Assembly: GCF_000282335.1 (NCBI RefSeq)
Contig: NZ_AKJM01000115.1
Location: forward strand, 62,001-126,000
Direction of reading: 5' to 3'
DNA: 64,000 nt
From: Pseudomonas sp. GM48
GTDB taxonomy: Bacteria > Pseudomonadota > Gammaproteobacteria > Pseudomonadales > Pseudomonadaceae
Made by a program: the position numbers and the translations under genes. Shown here one piece after another: positions 1-9,647 of this stretch. The number at the start of each line of letters is the position of its first letter. Positions within the stretch are counted from its first letter, which is position 1. The notes below the pieces were generated by a model. It saw only the letters and a program-made list of their open reading frames with translations. It was not told the DNA's origin and did no database searches.

Positions 1-1767
1 GCCCAGGCTGAAAACTTCCAGAAAATGGCCATGGCCATGGCCCGCGACATTCGCGTGATCCTGGTCAAACTGGCCGACCGCCTGCACAACATGCGCACGC
101 TCGAAGTGCTGTCCGGCGAAAAACGCCGGCGCATCGCCAAGGAAACCCTGGAAATCTACGCGCCCATCGCCAACCGGCTGGGCATGCACGCCATCCGCAT
201 AGAATTCGAAGACCTCGGCTTCAAGGCCATGCATCCGATGCGTTCCGCGCGGATCTACCAGGCCGTCAAGCGCGCCCGGGGCAACCGCAAGGAAATCGTC
301 AACAAGATCGAAGAATCCTTAAGCCACTGCCTGGCCATCGATGGCATCCAGGGCGAGGTCAGCGGTCGCCAGAAACATCTCTACGGCATCTACAAGAAAA
401 TGCGCGGCAAGCGTCGGGCCTTCAACGAGATCATGGACGTCTACGCGTTCCGGATCATCGTCGACAAGGTCGATACCTGCTACCGCGTGCTGGGTGCTGT
501 ACATAATTTGTACAAACCGCTGCCGGGACGCTTCAAGGATTACATCGCGATCCCCAAGGCCAACGGCTATCAGTCGCTGCACACCACGCTGTTCGGCATG
601 CACGGTGTTCCGATCGAGATCCAGATCCGCACCCGTGAAATGGAAGAGATGGCCAACAACGGCATCGCCGCCCATTGGCTGTACAAATCCAGCGGTGACG
701 AGCAGCCAAAAGGCACCCATGCCCGCGCCCGCCAGTGGGTCAAAGGCGTGCTGGAAATGCAGCAACGCGCCGGCAACTCGCTGGAATTCATCGAAAGCGT
801 GAAGATCGACCTGTTCCCGGACGAGGTCTACGTGTTCACGCCCAAAGGCCGGATCATGGAGCTGCCCAAAGGCTCCACGGCGGTCGACTTCGCCTACGCG
901 GTGCACACCGACGTGGGCAACAGCTGCATCGCCTGCCGGATCAACCGCCGTCTCGCACCGCTGTCCGAACCGCTGCAAAGCGGCTCCACGGTAGAGATCG
1001 TCAGTGCTCCCGGTGCGCGGCCGAACCCGGCGTGGCTCAACTTCGTGGTCACCGGCAAGGCACGCACGCACATCCGCCACGCGCTGAAACTGCAACGCCG
1101 CTCCGAGTCCATCAGCCTCGGCGAACGCCTGCTGAACAAGGTCCTCAATGGCTTCGACAGTTCACTGGAAAAAATTCCGGCCGAGCGCGTCAAGGCCATG
1201 CTCGTCGAGTACCGCCTCGAATTGGTCGAAGATTTGCTCGAAGACATCGGCCTGGGCAATCGCATGGCCTATGTGGTGGCGCGTCGATTGCTGGGCGAAG
1301 GCGAACAGTTGCCGAGCCCGGAAGGCCCGCTGGCGATTCGTGGTACCGAAGGCCTGGTGCTCAGCTACGCCAAGTGCTGCACGCCGATCCCGGGTGACCC
1401 GATTGTCGGCCACCTGTCCGCCGGCAAAGGCATGGTCGTGCACCTGGACAACTGCCGCAACATCAGCGAAATCCGCCACAACCCGGAAAAATGCATCCAG
1501 CTCTCGTGGGCCAAGGATGTCACCGGCGAATTCAACGTCGAACTGCGCGTCGAGCTGGAACACCAGCGCGGCCTGATCGCCCTGCTGGCCAGCAGCGTCA
1601 ACGCCGCCGACGGCAATATCGAGAAAATCAGCATGGACGAACGCGATGGTCGCATCAGCGTTGTCCAGTTGGTGGTCAGCGTGCACGACCGCGTGCACCT
1701 GGCCCGCGTGATCAAGAAACTGCGCGCCTTGACCGGGGTGATTCGCATCACCCGCATGCGTGCATAG
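1..1767 (+). CDS. spoT: Bifunctional (p)ppGpp synthetase/hydrolase SpoT, 5' end outside window
   Basis: Makes and degrades the alarmone (p)ppGpp in the stringent response; cytoplasmic. The frame is open from base 1, so the start codon and most of the N-terminal HD hydrolase domain lie upstream; only its end (LVKLADRLHNMRTL) is visible. Next comes the RelA/SpoT synthetase domain with RFKDYIAIPKANGYQSLHT. The RFKD there is the RXKD variant of bifunctional enzymes, whereas RelA has EXDD. A TGS domain (VYVFTPKGRIMELPKGS) and a C-terminal ACT domain follow. About 588 residues are visible. ridA follows 37 bp downstream, as in other pseudomonads, so the two are probably cotranscribed. Confidence 0.97.
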   Translation, partial: AQAENFQKMAMAMARDIRVILVKLADRLHNMRTLEVLSGEKRRRIAKETLEIYAPIANRLGMHAIRIEFEDLGFKAMHPMRSARIYQAVKRARGNRKEIVNKIEESLSHCLAIDGIQGEVSGRQKHLYGIYKKMRGKRRAFNEIMDVYAFRIIVDKVDTCYRVLGAVHNLYKPLPGRFKDYIAIPKANGYQSLHTTLFGMHGVPIEIQIRTREMEEMANNGIAAHWLYKSSGDEQPKGTHARARQWVKGVLEMQQRAGNSLEFIESVKIDLFPDEVYVFTPKGRIMELPKGSTAVDFAYAVHTDVGNSCIACRINRRLAPLSEPLQSGSTVEIVSAPGARPNPAWLNFVVTGKARTHIRHALKLQRRSESISLGERLLNKVLNGFDSSLEKIPAERVKAMLVEYRLELVEDLLEDIGLGNRMAYVVARRLLGEGEQLPSPEGPLAIRGTEGLVLSYAKCCTPIPGDPIVGHLSAGKGMVVHLDNCRNISEIRHNPEKCIQLSWAKDVTGEFNVELRVELEHQRGLIALLASSVNAADGNIEKISMDERDGRISVVQLVVSVHDRVHLARVIKKLRALTGVIRITRMRA

Positions 1768-1804
1768 CTCGCCAACGTAGCCAACTCATTACAAGGAGTC
1801 ATCA

Positions 1805-2185
1805 ATGACCAAGACTGTTATCACCAGCGACAAGGCCCCGGCCGCCATCGGTACTTACTCCCAGGCGATCAAGGCTGGCAACACCGTTTACATGTCGGGC
1901 CAGATTCCTCTGGACCCAAAAACCATGGAACTGGTTGAAGGCTTCGAAGCCCAGACCGTCCAGGTTTTCGAGAACCTCAAAGCCGTGGCCGAAGCGGCCG
2001 GTGGTTCGTTCAAGGACATCGTCAAGCTGAACATTTTCCTCACCGACCTGAGCCACTTCGCCAAGGTCAACGAGATCATGGGCAAGTACTTCGACCAGCC
2101 TTACCCGGCCCGCGCCGCCATCGGCGTAGCGGCCCTGCCAAAGGGTTCGCAGGTTGAAATGGATGCCATCCTGGTCATCGAGTAA
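1805..2185 (+). CDS. ridA: RidA family reactive intermediate/imine deaminase
   Basis: 126 residues, full length for the YjgF/YER057c/UK114 family, which hydrolyses reactive enamines and imines such as 2-aminoacrylate released by PLP enzymes. The conserved arginine that binds the substrate carboxylate is R103 in YPARAAIGV, followed by LPKGSQVEMDAI. A good ribosome site (aaggag) lies just before the ATG. It sits directly behind spoT. The 3' end carries a GC-rich hairpin. Confidence 0.95.
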   Translation: MTKTVITSDKAPAAIGTYSQAIKAGNTVYMSGQIPLDPKTMELVEGFEAQTVQVFENLKAVAEAAGGSFKDIVKLNIFLTDLSHFAKVNEIMGKYFDQPYPARAAIGVAALPKGSQVEMDAILVIE

Positions 2186-2191
2186 TGCGTG

Positions 2192-2214
2192 CGGCGCAGC
2201 CTCGGGCTGCGCCG
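2192..2214 (+). terminator. GC hairpin after ridA
   Basis: Arms 2192-2201 and 2205-2214 form a perfect 10-bp stem with a 3-base loop, 7 bases after the ridA stop. There is no clear T tract, so it may act as a weak terminator or mRNA-stabilising hairpin. Confidence 0.45.
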
Positions 2215-2252
2215 ACTGCTCTGCTGTAAAGAAAGCTTGAAAGGATTCCACC

Positions 2253-2993
2253 ATGCGCAACGCGCTTGCTCTCTCGCTGCTCGCCCTACTCTTGGGCGGA
2301 TGTGCCAGCAACCCTGCCGACCGAGATATCAGCGGCACCTGGATTAACCAGGTGGCGATCGATGCTGCCGCCAAAGGCGTCCCTCTGCGTGAAGCGCTCC
2401 AGGCCTATGGCCCGAACCTGGAATGGGACATCAACACCAAGGCCGGTCAGGCCCGCTACACCAATGGTTTTGAAAATGTCGACGGCAAGCTGCTGGGTGA
2501 AGAATCCGGCGCCTGGAAAATCGACTTTTATGGCAGCTCGGCCAGCGAGCTGAAGCGTGATGGCAAGCAACTCAGCCAGTCCGCCAGCGAAAACGAGCCC
2601 GAGCAGGTTTTCGACCGCGCCCAGATTCCGGTGCCGGACGGCGCTCCGATCGGCGCCAGTTTCGAGCGTGCACTGTATTCAGCCTATATGGGCGGCAGCT
2701 GGACAATCGTCAGCGGTACCGGCGAAGGCAACACGGTTCAATTCCAGGCCGACGGCCAGGTGACCGGCCTGCCCGGCAGCGACCGCTATGCGTTGTGCCT
2801 GGCTGGCGATTGCGCCTCCATGAGCGGCGGCAATGACAACATGTGGCTGCAACTCAATGGCCAGGGCAACGCCTGGATCTTTGCGCGCAAGGGCAAGGAG
2901 CTGGAGATTTTCCAGACCGTGAACACGGCGCAGGCGGACGAAATGCCTTCGTTCACTCCGGGTGAGCGCAAGTGGTTGCTCGAGAAGCAGTAA
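2253..2993 (+). CDS. Predicted lipoprotein of unknown function
   Basis: 246 residues. The N-terminus is a lipoprotein signal: a hydrophobic stretch ending in the lipobox LLGGC with the acceptor Cys at residue 17. A serine does not directly follow with Asp at +2 (C-A-S), so outer-membrane sorting is likely. The mature part is polar, with no domain I can name. Start ATG at 2253 has gaaagg upstream. Flanked by ridA and a REP pair; it looks monocistronic. Confidence 0.8.
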   Translation: MRNALALSLLALLLGGCASNPADRDISGTWINQVAIDAAAKGVPLREALQAYGPNLEWDINTKAGQARYTNGFENVDGKLLGEESGAWKIDFYGSSASELKRDGKQLSQSASENEPEQVFDRAQIPVPDGAPIGASFERALYSAYMGGSWTIVSGTGEGNTVQFQADGQVTGLPGSDRYALCLAGDCASMSGGNDNMWLQLNGQGNAWIFARKGKELEIFQTVNTAQADEMPSFTPGERKWLLEKQ

Positions 2994-3008
2994 CCTGCGC
3001 ATAACCCA

Positions 3009-3100
3009 TGTGGGAGCGAGCTTGCTCGCGAAAGCGGTGTAACAGCCAACAGAGATGTTGGATGTCATGCCCCCATTCGCGAGCAAGCCCGCTCCCACAG
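3009..3100. repeat. REP pair (BIME), head-to-head
   Basis: Two inverted copies of the fluorescent-Pseudomonas REP palindrome, GTGGGAGCGAGCTTGCTCGC at the left and its complement at the right, separated by about 40 bp. They lie between two convergent genes. Confidence 0.85.
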
Positions 3101-3121
3101 TTGTTTCGGGGTGTCTGAAAT

Positions 3122-3979
3122 TCAGCAACGCCCTTCAATGATCGCCCCATAACCCTCGCGAAAACTCGGATACGTCGGCTTCCAGCCCAAGGCTTTCGCC
3201 CGCGCATTGCTGCAGCGCTTGCTGCCAGTGCGACGCACGCTGTCGTCATCGGCCCATTCGGTCACGCCCAGATACTCACGCAACCAGCCCACCACATCGG
3301 CCAGCGCTGCCGGCGCGTCATCGACACCGATGTAGACATCATCCAGCGCCACGCCACGCCGATCCGCCTCAAGCAGGCACGCCATCAACCCTGCGGCATC
3401 GTCCGCATGAATCCGGTTGGCATACAACGGTGGCTCAACCGCCACGCGATAACCCCGGCGCACCTGCGTCAGCAGCCATTCCCGGCCGGGGCCGTAAATA
3501 CCGGTCAAGCGCACGATACTGGCTGGAATGCCGCTTTTGAGCGCAAGTTGCTCGGCTTCGAGCATCACACGCCCGGAATAGCCCGCTGCCACGGCCGGTG
3601 AAGTCTCGTCGACCCATTCGCCATCCTGCTGACCGTAGACACTGCTACTGGAAACGAACAGCAGGCGATTGGGCAGCTGCCCGTAGTCGTTCAGCCACTC
3701 CAGCACATGCTCCAGGCCCTGGACATAGGCAGCACGGTAACCGGCCTCATCGTGATCGGTGGCCGCCGCGCAATACACCAGGTAATCCACGGCGCCAACT
3801 GGCCAAGTGGCCGGGCAGTCTTTGTTGAACAAGTCACCGGCAACGCCGATGACACCCTTGGGCAGGCGTGAAACATCGCGTCGCAGGCCATGAACCTCCC
3901 ACCCCGCCGCCAGCAATTGCGTGGCCAGGCGGCTGCCGACATCACCGCAGCCGGCGATCAAAACAGTAGGCGCAGACAT
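3122..3979 (-). CDS. SDR family NAD(P)-dependent epimerase/oxidoreductase
   Basis: 285 residues. The N-terminal Rossmann motif GCGDVGSRLATQLLAAGW (residues 10-27) binds the dinucleotide. FVSSSSVYGQQDG near the middle is the Ser/Tyr region of extended SDRs. RLTGIYGPGR and the later RIHADDAAG are typical of sugar-epimerase-like members (YeeZ/WcaG-like). The substrate cannot be told from sequence. It runs divergently from exbB, with a 188-bp gap. Confidence 0.85.
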   Translation of the reverse strand: MSAPTVLIAGCGDVGSRLATQLLAAGWEVHGLRRDVSRLPKGVIGVAGDLFNKDCPATWPVGAVDYLVYCAAATDHDEAGYRAAYVQGLEHVLEWLNDYGQLPNRLLFVSSSSVYGQQDGEWVDETSPAVAAGYSGRVMLEAEQLALKSGIPASIVRLTGIYGPGREWLLTQVRRGYRVAVEPPLYANRIHADDAAGLMACLLEADRRGVALDDVYIGVDDAPAALADVVGWLREYLGVTEWADDDSVRRTGSKRCSNARAKALGWKPTYPSFREGYGAIIEGRC

Positions 3980-4072
3980 CAGAAAACTCCCATCGGAAAG
4001 CCACAGACTAGCGCCGGCAATAGACAGGCGGCTAGCAATGCAGGAAAAAAAGAGACGCTATTACTTTTGTTA

Positions 4073-4094
4073 ACAAGAATTACTTGCAATAATG
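4073..4094. promoter_or_regulatory. Candidate Fur box upstream of exbB
   Basis: AGAATTACTTGCAATAATG in an otherwise AT-rich promoter resembles the Fur consensus GATAATGATAATCATTATC in its overlapping 7-1-7 form. Its place 75-95 bp before exbB fits iron control of TonB energising genes. Seen by eye only. Confidence 0.4.
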
Positions 4095-4167
4095 CACCCC
4101 ACTTTTGTTCTCGGCCTTTCGAGGCCTGGAAGAACATCACCCGTTTTTTCTCTCAGGTCCGGCCAGC

Positions 4168-5121
4168 ATGACACGCAATCAATTCCCCGCTTCGCCAACC
4201 AAACGACCTCGCGCCTGGAGCACAGCGGCCGCGCTGTTCCTCAGCCTGATGCTCGCGCCAGTCGCCGCTTTCGCCGATGCCCAGCCGCCAGCGACTCCAG
4301 CCGCCGCAGCACCCGCACCGGCCGTTGCTCCGGCCGCGACCGATCCTGCTCAGGCAGCACCGGCAGAAAACCCGGGTGAAGACGTTCCTCAAGTCCTCGA
4401 AGCCGACAACACCCTGGGCATGGCCCATGACCTGTCGCCGTGGGGCATGTACAAGAACGCCGACATTATCGTGAAAATCGTGATGATCGGCCTGGCCATC
4501 GCCTCGATCATCACCTGGACCATCTGGATCGCCAAGGGCCTTGAGCTGATGGGCGCCAAGCGTCGTCTGCGCGGTGAAATCGCCCAGCTGAAAAAATCCG
4601 CCTCCCTCAAGGAGGCCAGCGCCACGGCGGCGAAGGAAGGCACCCTCGCCAACCTGCTGGTGCACGACGCTCTCGAAGAGATGCGCCTGTCGGTCAACAG
4701 CCGCGAGAAAGAAGGCATCAAGGAACGCGTTAGCTTCCGTCTTGAGCGTCTGGTGGCGGCCTGCGGTCGCAACATGAGCAGCGGCACCGGCGTGCTGGCC
4801 ACCATCGGCTCCACTGCGCCGTTCGTCGGCCTGTTCGGTACCGTGTGGGGCATCATGAACAGCTTCATCGGCATTGCCAAAACCCAGACCACCAACCTCG
4901 CCGTCGTCGCTCCCGGCATCGCCGAAGCCCTGCTGGCTACCGCGCTGGGCCTGGTTGCAGCGATCCCTGCAGTCGTGATCTACAACGTCTTTGCCCGCTC
5001 CATCGCCGGTTACAAGGCTCAGGTGTCCGATGCATCGGCACAGGTCCTGCTGCTGGTCAGCCGCGACCTCGACCACCAGCCTGAGCGCAGCTCGCAACCG
5101 CACATGGTGAAAGTGGGGTAA
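4168..5121 (+). CDS. exbB: TonB-system energizer ExbB
   Basis: 317 residues from ATG 4168. I chose this start because it opens a signal-like segment (TAAALFLSLMLAPVAAFA); upstream in-frame starts are non-ATG. An Ala/Pro-rich stretch follows, typical of the long Pseudomonas ExbB. Then come three membrane helices of the MotA/TolQ/ExbB fold, with the signature IGSTAPFVGLFGTVWGIM and LLATALGLVAAIPAVV. It forms the inner-membrane proton channel with ExbD that powers TonB-dependent uptake of siderophores and cobalamin. exbD starts 6 bp downstream. Confidence 0.95.
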   Translation: MTRNQFPASPTKRPRAWSTAAALFLSLMLAPVAAFADAQPPATPAAAAPAPAVAPAATDPAQAAPAENPGEDVPQVLEADNTLGMAHDLSPWGMYKNADIIVKIVMIGLAIASIITWTIWIAKGLELMGAKRRLRGEIAQLKKSASLKEASATAAKEGTLANLLVHDALEEMRLSVNSREKEGIKERVSFRLERLVAACGRNMSSGTGVLATIGSTAPFVGLFGTVWGIMNSFIGIAKTQTTNLAVVAPGIAEALLATALGLVAAIPAVVIYNVFARSIAGYKAQVSDASAQVLLLVSRDLDHQPERSSQPHMVKVG

Positions 5122-5127
5122 TCGGCC

Positions 5128-5556
5128 ATGGGCCTGCATTTGAAAGAAGGGGCAGACGACGATCTGTCCGAAAACCACGAAATCAACGTCACGCCGTTCA
5201 TCGACGTGATGCTGGTGCTGTTGATCATCTTCATGGTGGCGGCCCCGCTGGCCACCGTGGACATCAAGGTCGACCTGCCCGCCTCGACCGCCAAACCGGC
5301 GCCGCGGCCAGAGAAACCGGTGTTCCTCAGCGTCAAGGCTGACCAGCGCCTGTTCCTTGGTGAAGACGAAGTGAAGGCCGAAGCACTCGGCGCCACCCTC
5401 GACGCCAAAACCCAGGGCAAGAAAGACACGACAATCTTCTTCCAGGCCGACAAAGGCGTGGATTACGGCGACCTGATGAGCGTGATGGACAACCTGCGCT
5501 CTGCCGGTTACTTGAAGGTGGGTCTGGTCGGACTCGAGACGGCAGCCAAGAAATGA
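5128..5556 (+). CDS. exbD: TonB-system transport protein ExbD
   Basis: 142 residues. A single N-terminal membrane helix carries the conserved aspartate in INVTPFIDVMLVLLIIFM, the proton-relaying residue of ExbD/TolR proteins. A periplasmic domain follows. It overlaps the tonB start by 4 bp (ATGA), so the two are translationally coupled. Confidence 0.95.
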   Translation: MGLHLKEGADDDLSENHEINVTPFIDVMLVLLIIFMVAAPLATVDIKVDLPASTAKPAPRPEKPVFLSVKADQRLFLGEDEVKAEALGATLDAKTQGKKDTTIFFQADKGVDYGDLMSVMDNLRSAGYLKVGLVGLETAAKK

Positions 5557-6302
5557 TCACGACGCGCCATAAGCTGACGCGTTACAGCGGTAGCCTGGCG
5601 GTGGTGCTGGGTGTTCACGCGCTGGCCATCGCGCTGGCGCTGAACTGGTCCGCCCGTCCGCCCATCGAGTTGCCGCCTCAGGCAATGCTGGTCGAACTGG
5701 CACCGGTTCCGGCCCCGCCACCGCCTGCACCGCCGAAGGTCGTCACGCCACCGCAGCCACCGGCTCCGGTCGAAGAACTGCCGATTCCCAAGCTCGCTGA
5801 AGCGCCGAAAGCTGAAATTGCCGTGCCCAAGCCGGTCAAACCCAAGCCGAAGCCGCAGCCGCCCAAGCCGGTAGAGAAGAAACCCGAACCGCCGAAGGAA
5901 AAACCGGCCGAAGAGAAACCGGCAGAAACGCAACAGACCCAGGCGCCAACGGAGAAATCCGCCCAGCCTGCGCCCGGCCCTTCGCCGGCTCAACTGGCGG
6001 CCAAGGCCAGTTGGCAAGGCACGCTGCTGGCGCACCTGCAGAAGTACAAAAAGTACCCTGCGAGTGCACAGGCGCGGGGCAAGGAAGGGATGAACCGTCT
6101 GCGTTTCGTCGTGGATGCCGAAGGCAATGTGTTGTCGTTTGAGCTGGTAGGCGCCTCGGGCACGGCCGATCTGGACCGGGCCACCCTGGAAATGATCCGC
6201 CGCGCCCAACCGCTGCCCAAGCCACCCGCCGACATGCTGACCAATGGCTCCATCGAAATCGTTGCACCGTTTGTTTACTCGCTGGAAAAACGCCGCCGGT
6301 AA
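5553..6302 (+). CDS. tonB: Energy transducer TonB
   Basis: 249 residues. One N-terminal membrane helix (SLAVVLGVHALAIALALNW) is followed by a long Pro/Lys/Glu-rich periplasm-spanning region (about residues 50-140). The C-terminal TonB domain contains YPASAQARGKEGMNRLRFVV and ends in the IVAPFVYSL strand. It transmits proton-motive energy from ExbBD to outer-membrane receptors. Last gene of the operon; a REP pair and an intrinsic terminator follow. Confidence 0.95.
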   Translation: MITTRHKLTRYSGSLAVVLGVHALAIALALNWSARPPIELPPQAMLVELAPVPAPPPPAPPKVVTPPQPPAPVEELPIPKLAEAPKAEIAVPKPVKPKPKPQPPKPVEKKPEPPKEKPAEEKPAETQQTQAPTEKSAQPAPGPSPAQLAAKASWQGTLLAHLQKYKKYPASAQARGKEGMNRLRFVVDAEGNVLSFELVGASGTADLDRATLEMIRRAQPLPKPPADMLTNGSIEIVAPFVYSLEKRRR

Positions 6303-6307
6303 AAAAT

Positions 6308-6398
6308 GTGGGAGCGGGCTTGCTCGCGAAGACGGTAAATCATTCGACATTGATGTCGCCTGAAGCACCGCTTTCGCGAGCAAGCCCGCTCCCACAGG
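6308..6398. repeat. REP pair (BIME), head-to-head
   Basis: GTGGGAGCGGGCTTGCTCGC at 6309 and its inverted copy ending at 6398, directly after tonB. Confidence 0.85.
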
Positions 6399-6413
6399 GT
6401 TATGCGCCAAGCA

Positions 6414-6437
6414 AAAGGCACCGAAAGGTGCCTTTCT
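6414..6437 (+). terminator. Rho-independent terminator of exbBD-tonB
   Basis: Stem AAAGGCACC / GGTGCCTTT with a GAAA tetraloop, ending in a T-rich run. Confidence 0.75.
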
Positions 6438-6554
6438 CTTATCTGCCAGCGGCAAACCGGCATTGCCCGGTGTCACTCGACACTCTCAGTCTGATAACGT
6501 GCGTCTATCGATTGCAGCCGGTATGCTTGGCACGCAAATTCATGGACGCTTGCT

Positions 6555-7484
6555 ATGACTCTCACAGAATTACGCTACATCGTTACCCTCGCCCAAGAGC
6601 AGCACTTCGGCCACGCGGCCGAGCGTTGCCATGTCAGCCAGCCGACCCTTTCGGTGGGCGTGAAAAAGCTTGAAGACGAACTCGGTGTGCTGATTTTCGA
6701 GCGCAGCAAAAGCGCCGTACGCCTGACCCCGGTCGGCGAAGGTATCGTGGCCCAGGCGCAAAAAGTGCTGGAGCAGGCCCAGGGCATTCGCGAACTGGCC
6801 CAGGCCGGCAAGAACCAGCTGACCGCCCCACTCAAAGTCGGTGCGATCTACACCGTTGGGCCGTATCTGTTCCCGCACCTGATTCCGCAACTGCACCGGG
6901 TCGCCCCGCAGATGCCGTTGTACATCGAAGAAAACTTCACCCACGTGCTGCGCGACAAACTGCGCAACGGCGAGCTCGATGCGATCATCATCGCCCTGCC
7001 GTTCAGCGAAGCCGACGTGCTGACCCTGCAACTCTACGACGAGCCGTTCTACGTCCTGATGCCGGCGCAGCACCCGTGGACGCAAAAAGAATCCATCGAC
7101 GCCAACATGCTCAACGACAAGAGCCTGCTGCTGCTCGGCGAAGGTCACTGCTTCCGTGATCAGGTACTGGAAGCCTGCCCGACCCTGACCAAAGGCAACG
7201 ACGGCGCCAAGCACACCACGGTGGAATCCAGCTCCCTGGAAACCATTCGCCACATGGTCGCCTCGGGCCTCGGGATTTCGATCCTGCCGTTGTCGGCGGT
7301 CGACAGCCATCACTACGCCCCCGGCGTAATCGAAGTGCGTCCACTCTCGGCACCCGTACCGTTCCGCACGGTGGCCATTGCCTGGCGCGCCAGCTTCCCG
7401 CGTCCGAAGGCGATTGAAATCCTCGCCGACTCCATTCGCCTGTGCTCGGTGGCCAAGCCCGCGGCACCGGTGGCTGTCGGTTAA
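6555..7484 (+). CDS. oxyR: Hydrogen-peroxide sensing regulator OxyR
   Basis: LysR-type regulator, 309 residues. The N-terminal winged HTH has HFGHAAERCHVSQPTLSVGV. The effector domain carries C199 and C208 in GEGHCFRDQVLEAC, exactly the redox cysteine pair and numbering of OxyR, which forms a disulfide on peroxide exposure and activates catalase and peroxiredoxin genes. recG starts 10 bp after its stop, the oxyR-recG arrangement typical of pseudomonads. Confidence 0.97.
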   Translation: MTLTELRYIVTLAQEQHFGHAAERCHVSQPTLSVGVKKLEDELGVLIFERSKSAVRLTPVGEGIVAQAQKVLEQAQGIRELAQAGKNQLTAPLKVGAIYTVGPYLFPHLIPQLHRVAPQMPLYIEENFTHVLRDKLRNGELDAIIIALPFSEADVLTLQLYDEPFYVLMPAQHPWTQKESIDANMLNDKSLLLLGEGHCFRDQVLEACPTLTKGNDGAKHTTVESSSLETIRHMVASGLGISILPLSAVDSHHYAPGVIEVRPLSAPVPFRTVAIAWRASFPRPKAIEILADSIRLCSVAKPAAPVAVG

Positions 7485-7493
7485 GTCGTTGCC

Positions 7494-9569
7494 ATGACCG
7501 AGTTGTCGCAAGTGTCGGTAACGGCACTCAAGGGTGTCGGTGAAGCCATGGCCGAAAAACTGGCCAAGGTCGGCCTGGAAAACCTCCAGGACGTACTGTT
7601 TCACCTGCCGTTGCGCTATCAGGACCGCACCCGTGTGGTCCCGATTGGCGCACTGCGACCCGGACAGGACGCGGTCATTGAAGGCACCGTCAGCGGCGCC
7701 GATGTGGTCATGGGCCGGCGGCGCAGCCTGGTGGTGCGGTTGCAGGATGGCACCGGGGGCTTAAGCCTGCGTTTCTACCATTTCAGCAATGCGCAGAAAG
7801 AAGGCCTCAAACGCGGTACGCGGATTCGCTGCTACGGCGAGGCACGGCCCGGTGCTTCGGGGCTGGAGATCTACCACCCGGAATACCGTGCCATCACCGG
7901 TGACGAACCGCCGCCCGTGGATGAAACACTGACCCCGGTCTACCCGCTCACCGAAGGCCTGACCCAACAGCGCTTGCGCCAGTTGTGCATGCAGACCCTC
8001 ACCCTGCTCGGCCCCAGCAGCCTGCCCGACTGGCTGCCGAATGAACTGGCCCGCGACTACCAACTGGCGCCGCTGGCCGATGCGATCCGCTATTTGCACA
8101 ACCCGCCCGCCGATGCCGACGTCGATGAACTGGCCCTCGGACACCACTGGGCGCAGCACCGTCTGGCCTTCGAAGAGCTGCTGACCCATCAACTGTCGCA
8201 ACAACGCCTGCGCGAAAGCATGCGCTCCCTACGCGCGCCGGCGATGCCCAAAGCCACCCAACTGCCGGCCCAATACCTGGCCAACCTCGGCTTCAACCCA
8301 ACCGGTGCCCAGCAACGGGTTGGCAACGAAATCGCCTACGACCTCAGCCAGCACGAACCGATGCTGCGGTTGATCCAGGGTGACGTCGGCGCCGGTAAAA
8401 CCGTAGTCGCCGCCCTTGCCGCACTGCAAGCGTTGGAGGCCGGTTATCAGGTCGCGCTGATGGCGCCCACCGAGATTCTTGCCGAGCAGCACTTCATCAC
8501 CTTCAAGCGCTGGCTCGAACCGCTGGGCATCGAAGTCGCGTGGCTCGCCGGCAAGCTCAAGGGCAAGAACCGCACCGCCGCGCTGGAACAAATCGCCAGC
8601 GGCATACCGATGGTGGTCGGTACCCACGCGCTGTTCCAGGACGAAGTGCAATTCAAGAACCTCGCGCTGGCAATCATTGATGAACAGCACCGTTTCGGCG
8701 TACAGCAACGCCTGGCCTTGCGGCAGAAAGGTGTCGGCGGGCGCATGTGCCCGCATCAACTGATCATGACCGCCACGCCGATTCCGCGCACGCTGGCCAT
8801 GAGCGCCTATGCCGATCTCGACACCTCGATCCTCGACGAACTGCCCCCCGGCCGCACCCCGGTCAACACCGTGCTGATCACCGACACCCGGCGGGTCGAA
8901 GTCATCGAGCGGGTGCGCAGCGCTTGCGCCGAAGGGCGACAAGCCTATTGGGTGTGCACACTGATCGAAGAGTCGGAAGAGCTGACCTGCCAGGCCGCCG
9001 AAACCACCTTTGAAGACCTCACCGCCGCCCTCGGCGAGTTGAAAGTCGGGCTGATCCACGGCCGCATGAAGCCTGCCGAAAAAGCCGCGGTGATGGCCGA
9101 GTTCAAGGCCGGCAACCTGCAACTGCTGGTCGCGACCACAGTGATCGAAGTGGGCGTCGACGTACCCAACGCCAGCCTGATGATCATCGAGAACCCTGAA
9201 CGCCTGGGCCTGGCGCAATTGCACCAGTTGCGCGGCCGCGTCGGGCGAGGCAGCGCCGTCAGCCATTGCGTGCTGCTCTACCATCCGCCGCTGTCGCAGA
9301 TCGGTCGTCAGCGCCTGGGCATCATGCGTGAAACCAACGACGGTTTTGTCATCGCCGAAAAAGACCTCGAACTGCGCGGCCCCGGCGAAATGCTCGGCAC
9401 CCGGCAAACCGGCCTGCTTCAATTCAAGGTCGCCGACCTGATGCGCGATGCCGATTTGTTGCCCGCCGTGCGGGATGCCGCCCAGGCATTGCTCGAGCGC
9501 TGGCCGACCCACGTCAGCCCGCTACTCGACCGCTGGCTGCGTCATGGCCAACAATACGGCCAAGTGTGA
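7494..9569 (+). CDS. recG: ATP-dependent DNA helicase RecG
   Basis: 691 residues, full length. An N-terminal wedge/OB domain (about 50-150) is followed by the helicase core: Walker A GDVGAGKTVVAALAAL, motif II IIDEQHRFGVQQR (DEQH), motif III TATPIPRTLAMS, and the C-terminal motifs TVIEVGVDVPNA and QLRGRVGRG. It remodels stalled replication forks and branch-migrates Holliday junctions. Probably cotranscribed with oxyR. Confidence 0.97.
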   Translation: MTELSQVSVTALKGVGEAMAEKLAKVGLENLQDVLFHLPLRYQDRTRVVPIGALRPGQDAVIEGTVSGADVVMGRRRSLVVRLQDGTGGLSLRFYHFSNAQKEGLKRGTRIRCYGEARPGASGLEIYHPEYRAITGDEPPPVDETLTPVYPLTEGLTQQRLRQLCMQTLTLLGPSSLPDWLPNELARDYQLAPLADAIRYLHNPPADADVDELALGHHWAQHRLAFEELLTHQLSQQRLRESMRSLRAPAMPKATQLPAQYLANLGFNPTGAQQRVGNEIAYDLSQHEPMLRLIQGDVGAGKTVVAALAALQALEAGYQVALMAPTEILAEQHFITFKRWLEPLGIEVAWLAGKLKGKNRTAALEQIASGIPMVVGTHALFQDEVQFKNLALAIIDEQHRFGVQQRLALRQKGVGGRMCPHQLIMTATPIPRTLAMSAYADLDTSILDELPPGRTPVNTVLITDTRRVEVIERVRSACAEGRQAYWVCTLIEESEELTCQAAETTFEDLTAALGELKVGLIHGRMKPAEKAAVMAEFKAGNLQLLVATTVIEVGVDVPNASLMIIENPERLGLAQLHQLRGRVGRGSAVSHCVLLYHPPLSQIGRQRLGIMRETNDGFVIAEKDLELRGPGEMLGTRQTGLLQFKVADLMRDADLLPAVRDAAQALLERWPTHVSPLLDRWLRHGQQYGQV

Positions 9570-9647
9570 CAACCGTCGCAGTTTCTGAGGCGTGGCCCCA
9601 GGCAAGCTGGTTATACTCCTGCAATTGTTTTAGCACGGATACAAACC